In this document: piece after piece, positions 1 through 8,798 of the stretch
Numbering within the stretch: position 1 is the stretch's first letter
How the letters are laid out: the number at the start of each line of letters is the position of its first letter
Assembly: GCA_027596035.1 (NCBI GenBank)
Contig: JADGJA010000357.1
Span: forward strand, 1-21,622
Direction of reading: 5' to 3'
Origin: Thoreauomyces humboldtii
Taxonomy: Eukaryota; Chytridiomycota; Chytridiomycetes; Spizellomycetales; Powellomycetaceae
DNA: 21,622 nt
Notes under the pieces: generated by a model
What the model saw: the letters and a program-made list of their open reading frames with translations, nothing else
Told to the model about the DNA's origin: nothing
Database searches by the model: none
Translations under genes and position numbers: made by a program

Positions 1-772
1 TCAAAGGACACGCGGGAAGTCGTGGAACGATGGGCCTTCGACGTAGTGTTGGAGACCGGTGTTCCCTCTTCCTCTCTGGATCCATCAGAGACCTCGGCGC
101 TTGAACCGCTCTGCGCATTCTGCTCACCCCAAAGCCGCTCGTTTCTTCGCTAGGAGCTTCCACCGGGCCTAGCCCCCGCCAGGCCCAACCCTGCGGGAGG
201 GTGGGGAGGAGGGGGGACGGACGTCGTGCTGGTGCCTTGCGAACCACCTGCAAGGGAAGACAGCGATCGGTAAGCGACAAGCCAGGATAGAGTGCGATGG
301 GTGAGAAGAAGAACTTACAGCAGGTGAAAGCGACGCGTTGCTTGATTTACGCTCGGACAAGTCCTTAGGCCGCCCCTTCCACCTCGACCTGCCCCGAGGT
401 ACACCATCCCTCCGATGAGGGTAGCCTCCCCGCAGTGCTGCATCCGGTTGAGGAGCGAGCCGCGTTGGCGTTCTGCTCGCCTGCGGGAGCAATCCCCTCA
501 GCGCCCCGGACGACTTGGACCCTGCGGAGTTCCGCAGCTGCTTCCTGTGCGGCGAGTTCCTGCCGTTATTTCTCAGCAAGCTTTGCGGCCGCAGCCTCGG
601 CAACTGCCTGGTGCTCTCGTTCACGAGCTGCTTTCCTTCGCGGCCTTTGCGGGTTTGGCTTCTTCGAGCTCTGCGTTGAGACGGAGCTGGTGTTCCTAGG
701 CCTGATCAGCTGCGGCTCCCCCTGTGTGGACCCAGGATTGGAAGTGATGATGCGAGTGTCGATGTAGGACAT
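1..772 (-). CDS. Unrecognised protein, 5' part only (runs off left edge); exon model uncertain
   Basis: I do not recognise this gene. A likely start codon is at 772-770, followed by a polar, basic N-terminus (MSYIDTRIITSN...). A well-formed intron lies at 248-318 on the minus strand, with GTAAGT donor, a CTTAC-type branch and a TTGCAG acceptor, which is the best evidence that the region is transcribed. Reading straight through from the start reaches an in-frame TAA at 566-568 inside an Ala/Glu-rich, coiled-coil-like stretch that continues open beyond it. An alternative with an extra 103-nt intron (522-624, GTGAAC...CCGCAG) gives an open model: exons 625-772, 319-521 and 1-247. That intron is longer than the others here, and it would remove the most protein-like segment. 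The gene could therefore be real with odd splicing, or a decaying gene. No domain was identified. Confidence 0.35.
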
Positions 773-811
773 GGTTTGGGAAAGGCTGTGAGAACACGGT
801 TGTCCCTTCCA

Positions 812-830
812 CGACGTCGACGTCGACGTC
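812..830 (-). promoter_or_regulatory. CRE-like overlapping GACGTC repeat upstream of the left-edge gene
   Basis: Three overlapping GACGTC units form a near-perfect palindrome. Read on the minus strand it begins TGACGTCG, the core of a CRE/ATF bZIP site. It lies about 40-60 nt upstream of the proposed start at 772, where a proximal promoter element or 5' leader would be. The sequence repeat is seen directly; factor binding is inference. Confidence 0.3.
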
Positions 831-876
831 AACCTCAAAGCCCGCCAGGTGGGGAGTGTGGCATTGAGAAGCGTCA

Positions 877-914
877 AGATGTCGAGATGGACAAGAGATG
901 TCGAGATGGACAAA
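877..914. repeat. Two tandem copies of a 19-nt unit
   Basis: The unit AGATGTCGAGATGGACAAG is repeated head to tail at 877-895 and 896-914, with a single mismatch at the last base. It lies in the upstream region of the left-edge gene. A recent slippage duplication is the simplest explanation. Confidence 0.7.
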
Positions 915-930
915 ATGGCAAAAGCGTGTT

Positions 931-942
931 CTAACCCTAACG
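931..942. promoter_or_regulatory. Telo-box-like motif (CTAACCCTAACG)
   Basis: Nearly two telomere-type CCCTAA units occur here in a non-telomeric setting, 158 nt upstream of the proposed start at 772. Single telo-boxes are known promoter elements bound by Tbf1/TRF-like proteins in fungi and plants. Two units are too few to indicate a telomere remnant, and chance occurrence is possible. Confidence 0.25.
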
Positions 943-1822
943 CCACACAAATTTCGACTGGAGCAAATTGCCAGAAAATACGTTACCGGTACCTTTGATC
1001 AACGATGTCCTACGACGTCCTTTTCTTCTCCGTATCTTGCATTTCCTGCTTCCTCCAGCACCGTACCGGTAGCTGCTGCCAGGCCGCTGTACTGTAGACT
1101 CGGTGCAGAGGCCGTCTCCGTCTCCGTAAGCGCTGTCGATCGGGTTTCGAGCCTTCGAGGGTGGGCAAACTGGCTCATCAGCGGCATCAGCGCGCGAAGG
1201 CTTGAGCTGTGGCGGGCGTGAGCGGCGGGAACGGAGGGCGCTCCTGGGTTGCGGGGCGGCGTGCCAAGCAAAAAAAGAAGATGAAGGGCTGATCTTCTAC
1301 ATCGGATCCCTCCGCCAATGAAAACTTGCTCGGTGGGAAACGCCTGGGGCGGCGTGGATCTGCCGGGATCCAGGCAAGGCAAAACGAAGGTATGCAGGGA
1401 ACCAAAGAACCTCGCGGCACGGTACGCTGGTAACGGGTCCTAGAGCTCGGTACCAGCGTCGAATCGACGGAAACGCGCCCATCGGTTGCCAACCCCGGAG
1501 CGGTCCGTCGGCCCTGTAAGCCTGTGCGACTCGAAACCAACGGAACCGGGAGGCAGGGAGACAGGTAGTCACCCGTCGCTTGGACTGCGGAGTCGATCGG
1601 CGCGTGGGGTTTGCGGTGCCGTGCGTGCCTGTGTGTGTGAGGTGGGGGGGATGAATGGGGGGAGGCCTAAACCAAACCTCGTGTACCGCAGGACCCTCTC
1701 TCTGGGTTCTCTCACCTCTCACCCTCCTCACACCCTCTCACCGCCTCTCTCACCCTCTCTCTCTCTGCTCTTTGTCGCTATTCCCCGCTCCCTCCTTTCC
1801 GCCGCTCGACCCCCACTTTCCA

Positions 1823-1845
1823 CTCTCTCTCTCTCTCTCTCTCTC
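1823..1845 (+). repeat. CT microsatellite in a pyrimidine tract
   Basis: An uninterrupted CT dinucleotide run of about 11 units sits within the pyrimidine-rich block upstream of the desaturase. CT-rich tracts just before transcription start sites are typical of strongly expressed filamentous-fungal genes. Here the tract precedes TATAAG at 1868 by about 20 nt. Confidence 0.75.
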
Positions 1846-1888
1846 GGTCGCGCCCCTCCCCGCTTCCTATAAGCACTCCCCGCCCACC

Positions 1889-1993
1889 ATGGCTCCCGCT
1901 CCTCACGATCCGTACTGCTTTTGCTTTCACCATCCCCCATCACCCCTTCCTTGTCTTCCCATCTTCTCCTACCCGCCACCTGCTGCTCCCTGA
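1889..1993 (+). promoter_or_regulatory. Upstream ORF (34 codons) with strong Kozak context
   Basis: An ATG in the near-perfect context CCACCATGG opens a 34-codon frame rich in Pro and aromatic residues, ending in TGA at 1991-1993, 288 nt before the desaturase ATG. If transcription starts upstream of 1889 this uORF would be expected to limit translation of the desaturase. If the TATAAG at 1868 is used, the transcription start may lie downstream and the uORF would be silent. Which case holds cannot be decided from sequence. Confidence 0.35.
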
Positions 1994-2125
1994 TCGCGCA
2001 ACATATCCCGAAACCTTGGACGTCCGCGTATCCCATCCCCTCGCAGTCCAATCTGTAACCCCCCCTTGCCGTAAACTGCACATCGGTCTTGTTCAGCTCT
2101 CTCCAATAAAGACACCGTACCCAAG

Positions 2126-2202
2126 GTGAACATTTTCATCGGATTCTAGCTTCTTCTCTGCATCATCTCAATACTCACTCAAGCTGCGCCAAATCTCTTT
2201 AG
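2126..2202 (+). other. Possible 5'-UTR intron of the desaturase
   Basis: GTGAAC donor at 2126, a TACTCAC branch-like sequence near 2172 and a CTCTTTAG acceptor ending at 2202 give a 77-nt intron, within the size range of the other introns in the window. It lies wholly in the leader, so no reading frame supports it. Confidence 0.3.
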
Positions 2203-2280
2203 CCTGAGATTGCTCCATCGCTGCCAACCTTCCTTCGTCTTTCCTTCCGTTCCGTCCGCACTTGAGACCAGAGTCCCGCA

Positions 2281-3792
2281 ATGGCTTCCATGGACGTCGC
2301 TGCCGTGTCGGGCCGGAAACGCAAGGTCATTCGTCGCGTGGACTCCAAGATGTCCATGCGAGATTCGAAAGGAGTCGCATCGTCTTCGGATGAATCTTCG
2401 AGCGACGCCATCAAGACCATCACCCCAAAGACGGTCGCCTACCGCGTTGCCCGAGGCGAGATGCTCATCATATACGAGGACAAGGTCTACAACGTGACTC
2501 TCTTCGCCAAATGTCATCCCGGCGGCGAGCTTGTCCTCAAGCACATGATGGGATGCGATGCGACGGACGAAATCAACGGCCTCCATCCGCAGTGGGTGAT
2601 AGACGACCGCATGCCGCGATTCTTCATCGCCAACCTCGTTCCAGACGACGACACATCTTCATCGTCGATCGCCGATGCAGCGGACGAAGAAACGTATCGA
2701 ACGAAACAGCTCACGCGCGCTGCCTATCGGAAATTGGAGCACAAGATCCGTGACGCCGGGCTGTTCGAAACAAACATGTGGTACTACGTTGCCCATTTGG
2801 TCGAGTACACCGTTCTGGTTGCCATCGGCTTCATCGGGATCATCCACGGCACGAACATGTGGCACTACCTGGTCTCTGCCCTGTGCATGGGTGCCTTCTG
2901 GCAACAGTCGGCATTCGCCGCCCACGATGCTGGTCACAACGGCATCACGCACGTCCGAGAAATCGATGCCGCCATCGGCATCTTCCTCGGTGACTTCTGT
3001 GGCGGTCTCTCCATCGGATGGTGGAAGAAGTCGCACTACGTCCACCACATCGCGACGAACAATCCCAACGATGACCCCGACATTCAGCAACTTCCATTCT
3101 TCGCCATCTCGAAGAAGTTTTTGGAGGACGTCTACTCGTCCTACTACAACAAGACGCTGGTCTTCGACAAGGTTGCGCAGATCGTGATTCCGTTCCAGCA
3201 CCTTTACTACTACGTGGTCCTCTGCTTCGGTCGCTTCCTCCTCTACTTCCTCGGCTGGAGTTTCGTCCTCACGGAGCCCGGATACAAGAAGCGCGCAGCC
3301 GAAATCGTCGGTCTTTCCTTCTACTTTTGCTGGCTGTCAACGCTCGTCTCGCAACTCCCGGACTGGAAGACGCGAGCCATCTGGCTCCTCGTCTCGCACG
3401 CTAGCACCGTGTTCCTCCACATCCAGATCAACCTCAGCCACTGGAGCATGTCGACCGAAGACCTCGGCAAGGATGAGCCTTTTCCAGTAAAGATGCTGCG
3501 AACCACCCAAGATGTGACGTGTCCCTGGTGGATGGATGCATTCCACGGTGGACTTCAGTTCCAGGCCATCCACCACCTGTTCCCTCGCGTGCCTCGACAC
3601 AATCTCCGTCAGTGCATCCCCTTCGTCAAGGAGTTCGCAGCGGAGGTCGGAATCACGTACCACTCGTACGAATTCGTCGAGGCGAATACCCACGTCTGGA
3701 AGGTCATGAAGGAAATCGGAGAGCAGGTCTCCCTGATGGCCCAGGTGGCCCATTCGGAAGCCACGAGCGGAGGTCATCACCACCATCACTAG
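2281..3792 (+). CDS. Cytochrome b5-fused front-end desaturase, probable delta-8 sphingolipid desaturase
   Basis: This is a single-exon gene of 503 residues. The N-terminal cytochrome b5 domain (about 45-122) has the heme motif HPGG at 79-82 and a second candidate heme ligand, H102. It is followed by a membrane desaturase domain with three histidine boxes: HDAGH 215-219, HYVHH 252-256, and Q428-A-I-H431-H432. Glutamine at the start of the third box marks front-end desaturases. Surrounding blocks (the GGLSIGWW stretch before box 2, DDPDIQ-LPFFA after it, and HLFPR-PRHNLR after box 3) resemble fungal delta-8 sphingolipid desaturases more than fatty-acyl delta-5/6 enzymes. That assignment rests on recalled family patterns. 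The expected reaction is insertion of a delta-8 double bond in the long-chain base of ceramide or glucosylceramide in the ER, using b5-relayed electrons. The first 45 residues are Ser/Lys-rich, and the protein ends in five consecutive histidines. It converges with the esterase-ABCG gene, with 172 nt between stop codons. Confidence 0.93.
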   Translation: MASMDVAAVSGRKRKVIRRVDSKMSMRDSKGVASSSDESSSDAIKTITPKTVAYRVARGEMLIIYEDKVYNVTLFAKCHPGGELVLKHMMGCDATDEINGLHPQWVIDDRMPRFFIANLVPDDDTSSSSIADAADEETYRTKQLTRAAYRKLEHKIRDAGLFETNMWYYVAHLVEYTVLVAIGFIGIIHGTNMWHYLVSALCMGAFWQQSAFAAHDAGHNGITHVREIDAAIGIFLGDFCGGLSIGWWKKSHYVHHIATNNPNDDPDIQQLPFFAISKKFLEDVYSSYYNKTLVFDKVAQIVIPFQHLYYYVVLCFGRFLLYFLGWSFVLTEPGYKKRAAEIVGLSFYFCWLSTLVSQLPDWKTRAIWLLVSHASTVFLHIQINLSHWSMSTEDLGKDEPFPVKMLRTTQDVTCPWWMDAFHGGLQFQAIHHLFPRVPRHNLRQCIPFVKEFAAEVGITYHSYEFVEANTHVWKVMKEIGEQVSLMAQVAHSEATSGGHHHHH

Positions 3793-3964
3793 GTTCCATT
3801 AGTTCAAATAGCCACGCAGTCGTTTGTTCGCCCACATACCCTTCACTTTGCCTGCACCTGCATCCCCTGATTTATTTGCATTGTATTTGAAAACGACCAT
3901 GAATAGACGGACGGATTACTTTTCCTGAATTCCTGCATGAAAAAAGAGACTTTGAGATGCTTAT

Positions 3965-6900
3965 TCATAAACCCGCCAAATCCCGCTCGACCATGTTGCC
4001 CTTGGTTCCCACAGGAAACAGATCGGGCATCTGTTCCAGCGAGTCCCCTGTCTGGGTGATCTGCACGGACGTCCCTCGTCCCTCCGTGGTCTGAACCTTG
4101 ACCCAGTCGGCCCACGACTTCCTGGTAGCCGTCCAGAAGGCACTCCAGTACGTATCCCGATACAGTAGCAGGAGCTGAAGTCCCCGCATCACGAGCCATA
4201 TGACGCCTAACGCCAGCATTCCCTCCCTGGGAGCGATCCGATCCGCTCTGGCCTCCTCCGCGACCACGTCCCCCATCGTCGCCTGACAGTAACCCGCATC
4301 GTCGAGAAGACACTCCCCGGCCGACGCCAGGTTCGCCCTCACCAGAGGACTCAGAGCCCAGTAGGTCGGGTTCAGGTACTGGGCCCACGCTATCCAATCG
4401 TAGACGGTCGCGTCCCCCTTCTTGATCCACACTCCGCTGACGATGGCGAGGACGGCCTGAGAGAAGAAGGCCACGCTCCGTGCCTCGGGACGACCCAGTC
4501 GAGTGCAGTACACGAGGGTGAAGAGGGTCGTGGTGCAGTTGTAGTAGGCGACGAAGAGACACATGGCGGTTCCGATCCGCACGGGGTCCGAGTTGCAGCC
4601 GAGGATGAAGTAGGCTGAGATGACCGCGATGAATCCCTCGATGGTCGCGTTGGCCGTCTCGTAGATGACACGATGCAGGAAAAAGGCTAGCGCCGTCACC
4701 GTGCCGTTCTGGGAGTCGAAGTTGTAGATGTCACGATCCTCGTAGTAATCGAATGAGATGTGGATGTTTTTGAGAGCTGGGAGACCGATGCAGGCTAATC
4801 AAGACGGTAGTTCAAGCAGTCAGATATCAGGAGAGGGAGACTTGAGAAACGTGGTCGTTGATACACGTACCCAGAGCGAGACCTTTGGTCTGCAATACCA
4901 GTGACAGGACATCATCGCCGCTGCGTCGTTGCAAGATGGACAGAATCCATACTCCACACGCAGAGATGATCATCATGTTGAACTTTCGTGCGACGGGTCT
5001 CGTTGCCCACCAGCGTCCCGTCACTACCAGGACCTGCCACGGCAACGACAATCTGGCCAGAACGACCTTCTTACCGCCGCCGCCATCCATCTTGTCGACA
5101 GCGTCCACAGGCGTCGAGAACAGCCCCCCGGTGGACTGTCCTTGGGGTCTGTCGACCGGTTCTCGCGACCCACCACTCTCGAGCCGATCGAACGAGTCCA
5201 GACCAGGAACGATGGGGTTCCCAAACTCGGTGTGACGTTTCTGAGCTGCCGTGTAAAGCATCGGTTCCGAGAACCTCCTGGCTCCCAACGGAACGACGAC
5301 CTGTCCGTGCTCCACCGCAGTGTACCGTTCGGCGATGGCGAGAGCCGCAGACATGAGGTTCCTACCGTTCTGCAGTGTCGCAGCCACGGAATCCGGCTTC
5401 CAGTCCTCGACGGGAGAGATGGTCAAAGCGGTCGGAGTGGGTCGATGCTTCTCGGCCGCCTCGAGGAGGATGTCGTCCACGCCCGTGTCAGCAGGCTGCC
5501 ATTGCCGGGACGCCCACCCAACCTCAGCAACCCCGATCGTGCTCGCCACATCCAATACGAGATCTGCGGGATTCGGTCTGTCTCCGGTCTCGCTGATCTC
5601 TTCGGACGTGTCTTCCTCGCTGTCGATTCCCGTTTCTTTTGCGGTGTCGAGTTCGTGGACGGCCTTGCTGGCATTCGTGTGGCCTCGGTCCTGGAGCCTT
5701 GCGCGAAGGTCTTGGAAATATTCAACGGATAGCTCGGGAAGTCCGGAGAACAGAAGTCGCCCATAAACAAGGACGACGACTTGGTGGAACATGGCAAACA
5801 TTTCGGGACGAGGTTGATGGATCGAGCAGATGATGGTGTACCCTTGGCGAGCGAGCTGGGTCATGGCTTTTCCTACATCCAACGAGGACTTTGCGTCTGT
5901 TCATTTGAAATGGTGAGGTGGACTGCCATAGTGCGCCTGTCATAGACCGCCGTTTTTTTCCCCTTCATCTCACCAAGGCCCGATGTCGGTTCATCCATGA
6001 ACAGTACGCTGGGACGTTTCAGCAATGCCACCGCGATAGACAACCTCCGCATCTGTCCCCCCGAGATCCCTCCCTGATTGCTTTCGGGTTTTTGAATCAC
6101 AACATCCGCGCAGGGCAGGAGGTTGAGCTGCCGTAGCTGACGATTGATCCGTCTGACCTTGTCGACGTGCGACATGCTGGGAGGAAGCTGTCGAGAAATC
6201 AGAAGCTGTTATCACCTACGCCGACACAGCAACGAGGAACGGTAACAGACCTCAAGCATCGCATTGAACATCATGACCTCGCGCACCGTGAGACCAAAGT
6301 ACGGGGCGTCGTGCTGTGCCACGAATCCGGTGAGTGCGCGGAACTTGGCTGCCGAGATGCTTGACAGAGGTTTGCCAGCAAACAAGATGCGGTCCTCGAC
6401 GTTGCTGCTTGCTTTGGATCTCCTATTCAGCTGTATGAATAGAGTTATTTCTTGGGCTCAATGTAAGTCATGGTTCAATGAGAGTCTCACCAGCGATAAC
6501 AAAGTCGTTTTGCCAGCCCCAGAAGGCCCCATGATCGCCGTGACGGTTCCAGGAAGGCATGCGACGTCGACGGAATCCAAAAGTCTCTTCGCCCCCGGAA
6601 TGTCTCCAGCATGATAAGTGACGCTCCGACATTCCACCAAGACCGGGTCCGGCTTCTCCTCTGACATGCCATCCAAACTCATGGACACCGCGTTTGCCAG
6701 CTTGTCGACCAAACCGATCTGCTTCGGGTCGTCCATCAGCTTCTTCGTCCCATGAAGTTTCTGGACAGCGATCGCCATGTCTCTCTCCTCCCTGTCGATG
6801 GCAGCCACGAGGCGTAGAAGACGACGACGGAGAACGAAACCGCGAAAGACGCATAGCCATTCGAGAACGACGAAGAGAACCAGGACCGAAAGCGTCACGA

Positions 6901-8798
6901 TCAGAACGGGGACCGGAAGTCCTGCGGAGGCTTTCTTGTTGCGAGTCACGGTGGCAGGATCGCTGATGGGGGCGTAGGGATAGCCCGCCGTGTCCCAAAC
7001 GTTGCATTGGGCGGTACGTGGATGTGTCGATGCGAGGACTGGGACGTAGGGACCCGAAACTTTGGATGGATCGGGAAAGCGAAGGATGGGGAAGCTTAAA
7101 AGACTGGTAGTTGCGGGTATCCATTCCGGCAGTTCGGTGGGCTGAAGTGTCGTGCTCCCGGCTATGAAAGCCGAGACGTACGCTCGTAAGGACGTCGTAG
7201 CGGCTTCAGATGCAGCTGTCAAAAAGAAAACCGTCAGATTCACAATTCTTTGTGCAGAAACGCATCCCCTCATACCGTCACCCGGACTCATGAACAGATA
7301 ACTCAAGTCGGTAGTATGACAAGCATATGTCCCGCATATGTCTCCCACGGGTTCGTCCGCTCCACCCAGCCATGGCGCCTCCAACATGTATGTCCAGATG
7401 CTGCTGCTCGAACCGGCAGCCCTGACCGCCTGTCGTTCGGCACAGGTAAAGATCCAGTCAGAGGTGACTTGAATGAGGTAGGGTTTACGATTTCCGAGAA
7501 ATCCCGGTGCATCGCTTGCATAGACATCTCGGATGCTTTGGTCATTCGGTGAGAAAACCCCTTCTCTGGAGACATAGAATCAGACATGACAAACTCCAAA
7601 CGTTTGACAAAACTGATGACGCACACAATAACGTTGAAGTAGGAGCTGCTCAGATCGGCAGGGATGGCCTCGTTCACGAAGAGTGAAGTTTCATTCGATA
7701 CGGAACCGAGCTGTCGGAAAACAACGAGCGCAGACCGCAGCCGTCAGAAAGGCGTCGAACGTAGAAGAAAAGCAAAGTCGTAAACATTACCATTATCTTA
7801 GCATCCCCAGCATGCTTGATGGCGTCGAACGGACTCATCAGAACGTCCACTCCGTCCACGACAGGCGCCATGGCTCGATATACGAGTTTCGAAAGAACAT
7901 CCATCTCGGACGCTCCGGTGTCAACCTTGGCGTTAAGTACCTCCCTCATACTCTTTCCGAGCAAGCACGCGGCAGAAGTGCATCCTAGTTTGGCCGCGAC
8001 GGTAGCTGCCTTGTCGAGCGCCTGTGATGGCGTCGTCAGCGCCAATGCCGGGGGCGACATCAGGATCGCCTTCTTGATGTACGCTGTCGTCGAAGGATGC
8101 ACCATGTGGAGAAGGATGGATTGGGCGCCAGCGGACTGACCCATGAAAGTGACGTCGGATGGGTTGCCTCCGAAAGCCGCAATGTTCGTCTGCACCCACT
8201 GAATGGCTAGACGCTGGTCGAGGATGCCGAAATTGGTGGAAGTGGTACTGGAGCCGTTCAGCGATGAGATGTCGAAAAACCCGAAAACGGACAGCCGATA
8301 GTTGAAGGTGACGACCACGACGGCCAAAGCTTGCGCCAACTCGCCGGCGTCATAGGCCGTCATGCCGGCTCCACCGACCTCGAACGATCCGCCATGAAAG
8401 AACAGAATAACCGGAAGCAGCGTCCCGGTGGCCACACCGCCCGCAGTCGTGGTGAGGATGGTCGTGCTCGGAGCGTAAATATTGAGGAACAGGCAATCCT
8501 CTCCGATCCGTTCGGGACAAAGCACACTCTGGCAGACTTGCGGACAGCTCTGCTGAAATTCGTACGCTTCGACGGGAGTTGACCATGCTGCTGGAGCCGT
8601 CGGAGGACTCCAACGAGATGCATCGCCGAATCGAACACCCAGGAATGCAAACTCGCCGGTCGATCGCGATACGCCGGAAATGGGACCTATCGGCGCGTAC
8701 ACCGTCACGCTACCAGCGAAGGCAGCTTGTCCGAGGCACCATAGGCTGAAATAAAAGATGATAGTGCAGTTATGCAGGCTGTTGCGTGAGTTCCGCAT
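3965..8798 (-). CDS. Carboxylesterase-ABCG transporter fusion protein
   Basis: Eight exons join to 1452 residues: 7791-8798, 7625-7710, 7276-7565, 6491-7215, 6251-6430, 5974-6187, 4871-5896, 3965-4794. All phases agree. Introns are 59-80 nt, mostly with CTGAC/CTGAT branch sites; the 7216-7275 intron is a multiple of three without stops, so it looks coding. A signal peptide (about 1-29) starts a type-B carboxylesterase domain (about 30-540): EDCLFLNIY at 100-108, oxyanion HGG at 135-137, nucleophile S222 in GQSAG, acid E343, base H448 in the CHTTDL block, and the terminal CNVWD block at 532-536. One hydrophobic helix (560-585) follows, then an ABCG nucleotide-binding domain: Walker A 691-699, signature ISGGQ 804-808, Walker B to E829, D-loop D835, H-loop H861. 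An unusually long acidic, polar linker (about 870-1100) precedes the multi-pass membrane domain (about 1115-1400). Predicted topology: esterase outside or lumenal, ATPase cytosolic, like yeast Adp1 with its large N-terminal ectodomain. It presumably dimerises, as half-transporters do. The substrate is unknown; lipid or sterol ester is inference. Confidence 0.9.

Larger units (their letters stand above)
773..2280. other. Divergent intergenic region, no gene seen
   Basis: About 1.5 kb separates the minus-strand gene at the left edge from the plus-strand desaturase. I find no convincing coding region: the open frames here are Arg/Pro/Ser-rich shadows with no domain and no supported splice pattern. 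The left half holds the CRE-like and tandem repeats. From about 1690 to 1860 the plus strand is very pyrimidine-rich (repeated TCTCACCCTC and CT runs), a common feature of fungal core promoters. TATAAG occurs at 1868-1873, and CCAAT is present in the leader (about 2045 and 2103). Confidence 0.6.

Noticed and set aside
931..942. Telomere or subtelomere remnant
   Set aside because: Fewer than two full telomeric units, flanked by ordinary promoter-like and genic sequence.
566..946. Open minus-strand frame starting upstream of 772 as a complete small gene
   Set aside because: The part before 772 is compositionally unlike the rest and crosses the tandem repeat and telo-box. The internal Met at 772 is a better start, and the frame ends at a TAA inside protein-like sequence.
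898..2081. Several open frames on both strands of the first intergenic region
   Set aside because: Arg/Pro/Ser-rich translations with no domain, no consistent splice sites and heavy mutual overlap; best explained as GC- and pyrimidine-rich non-coding DNA.
7303..7677. A separate small gene between the esterase and the ABC transporter
   Set aside because: It is the unspliced reading of esterase exon 2 and intron 2 in the wrong frame. Correct splicing makes this region the esterase core around the catalytic Glu and His.
3965..8798. Two adjacent genes (esterase and ABC transporter) rather than one
   Set aside because: No stop, start in good context or promoter-like gap lies between them. The esterase C-terminus, membrane helix and Walker A share one exon in frame.
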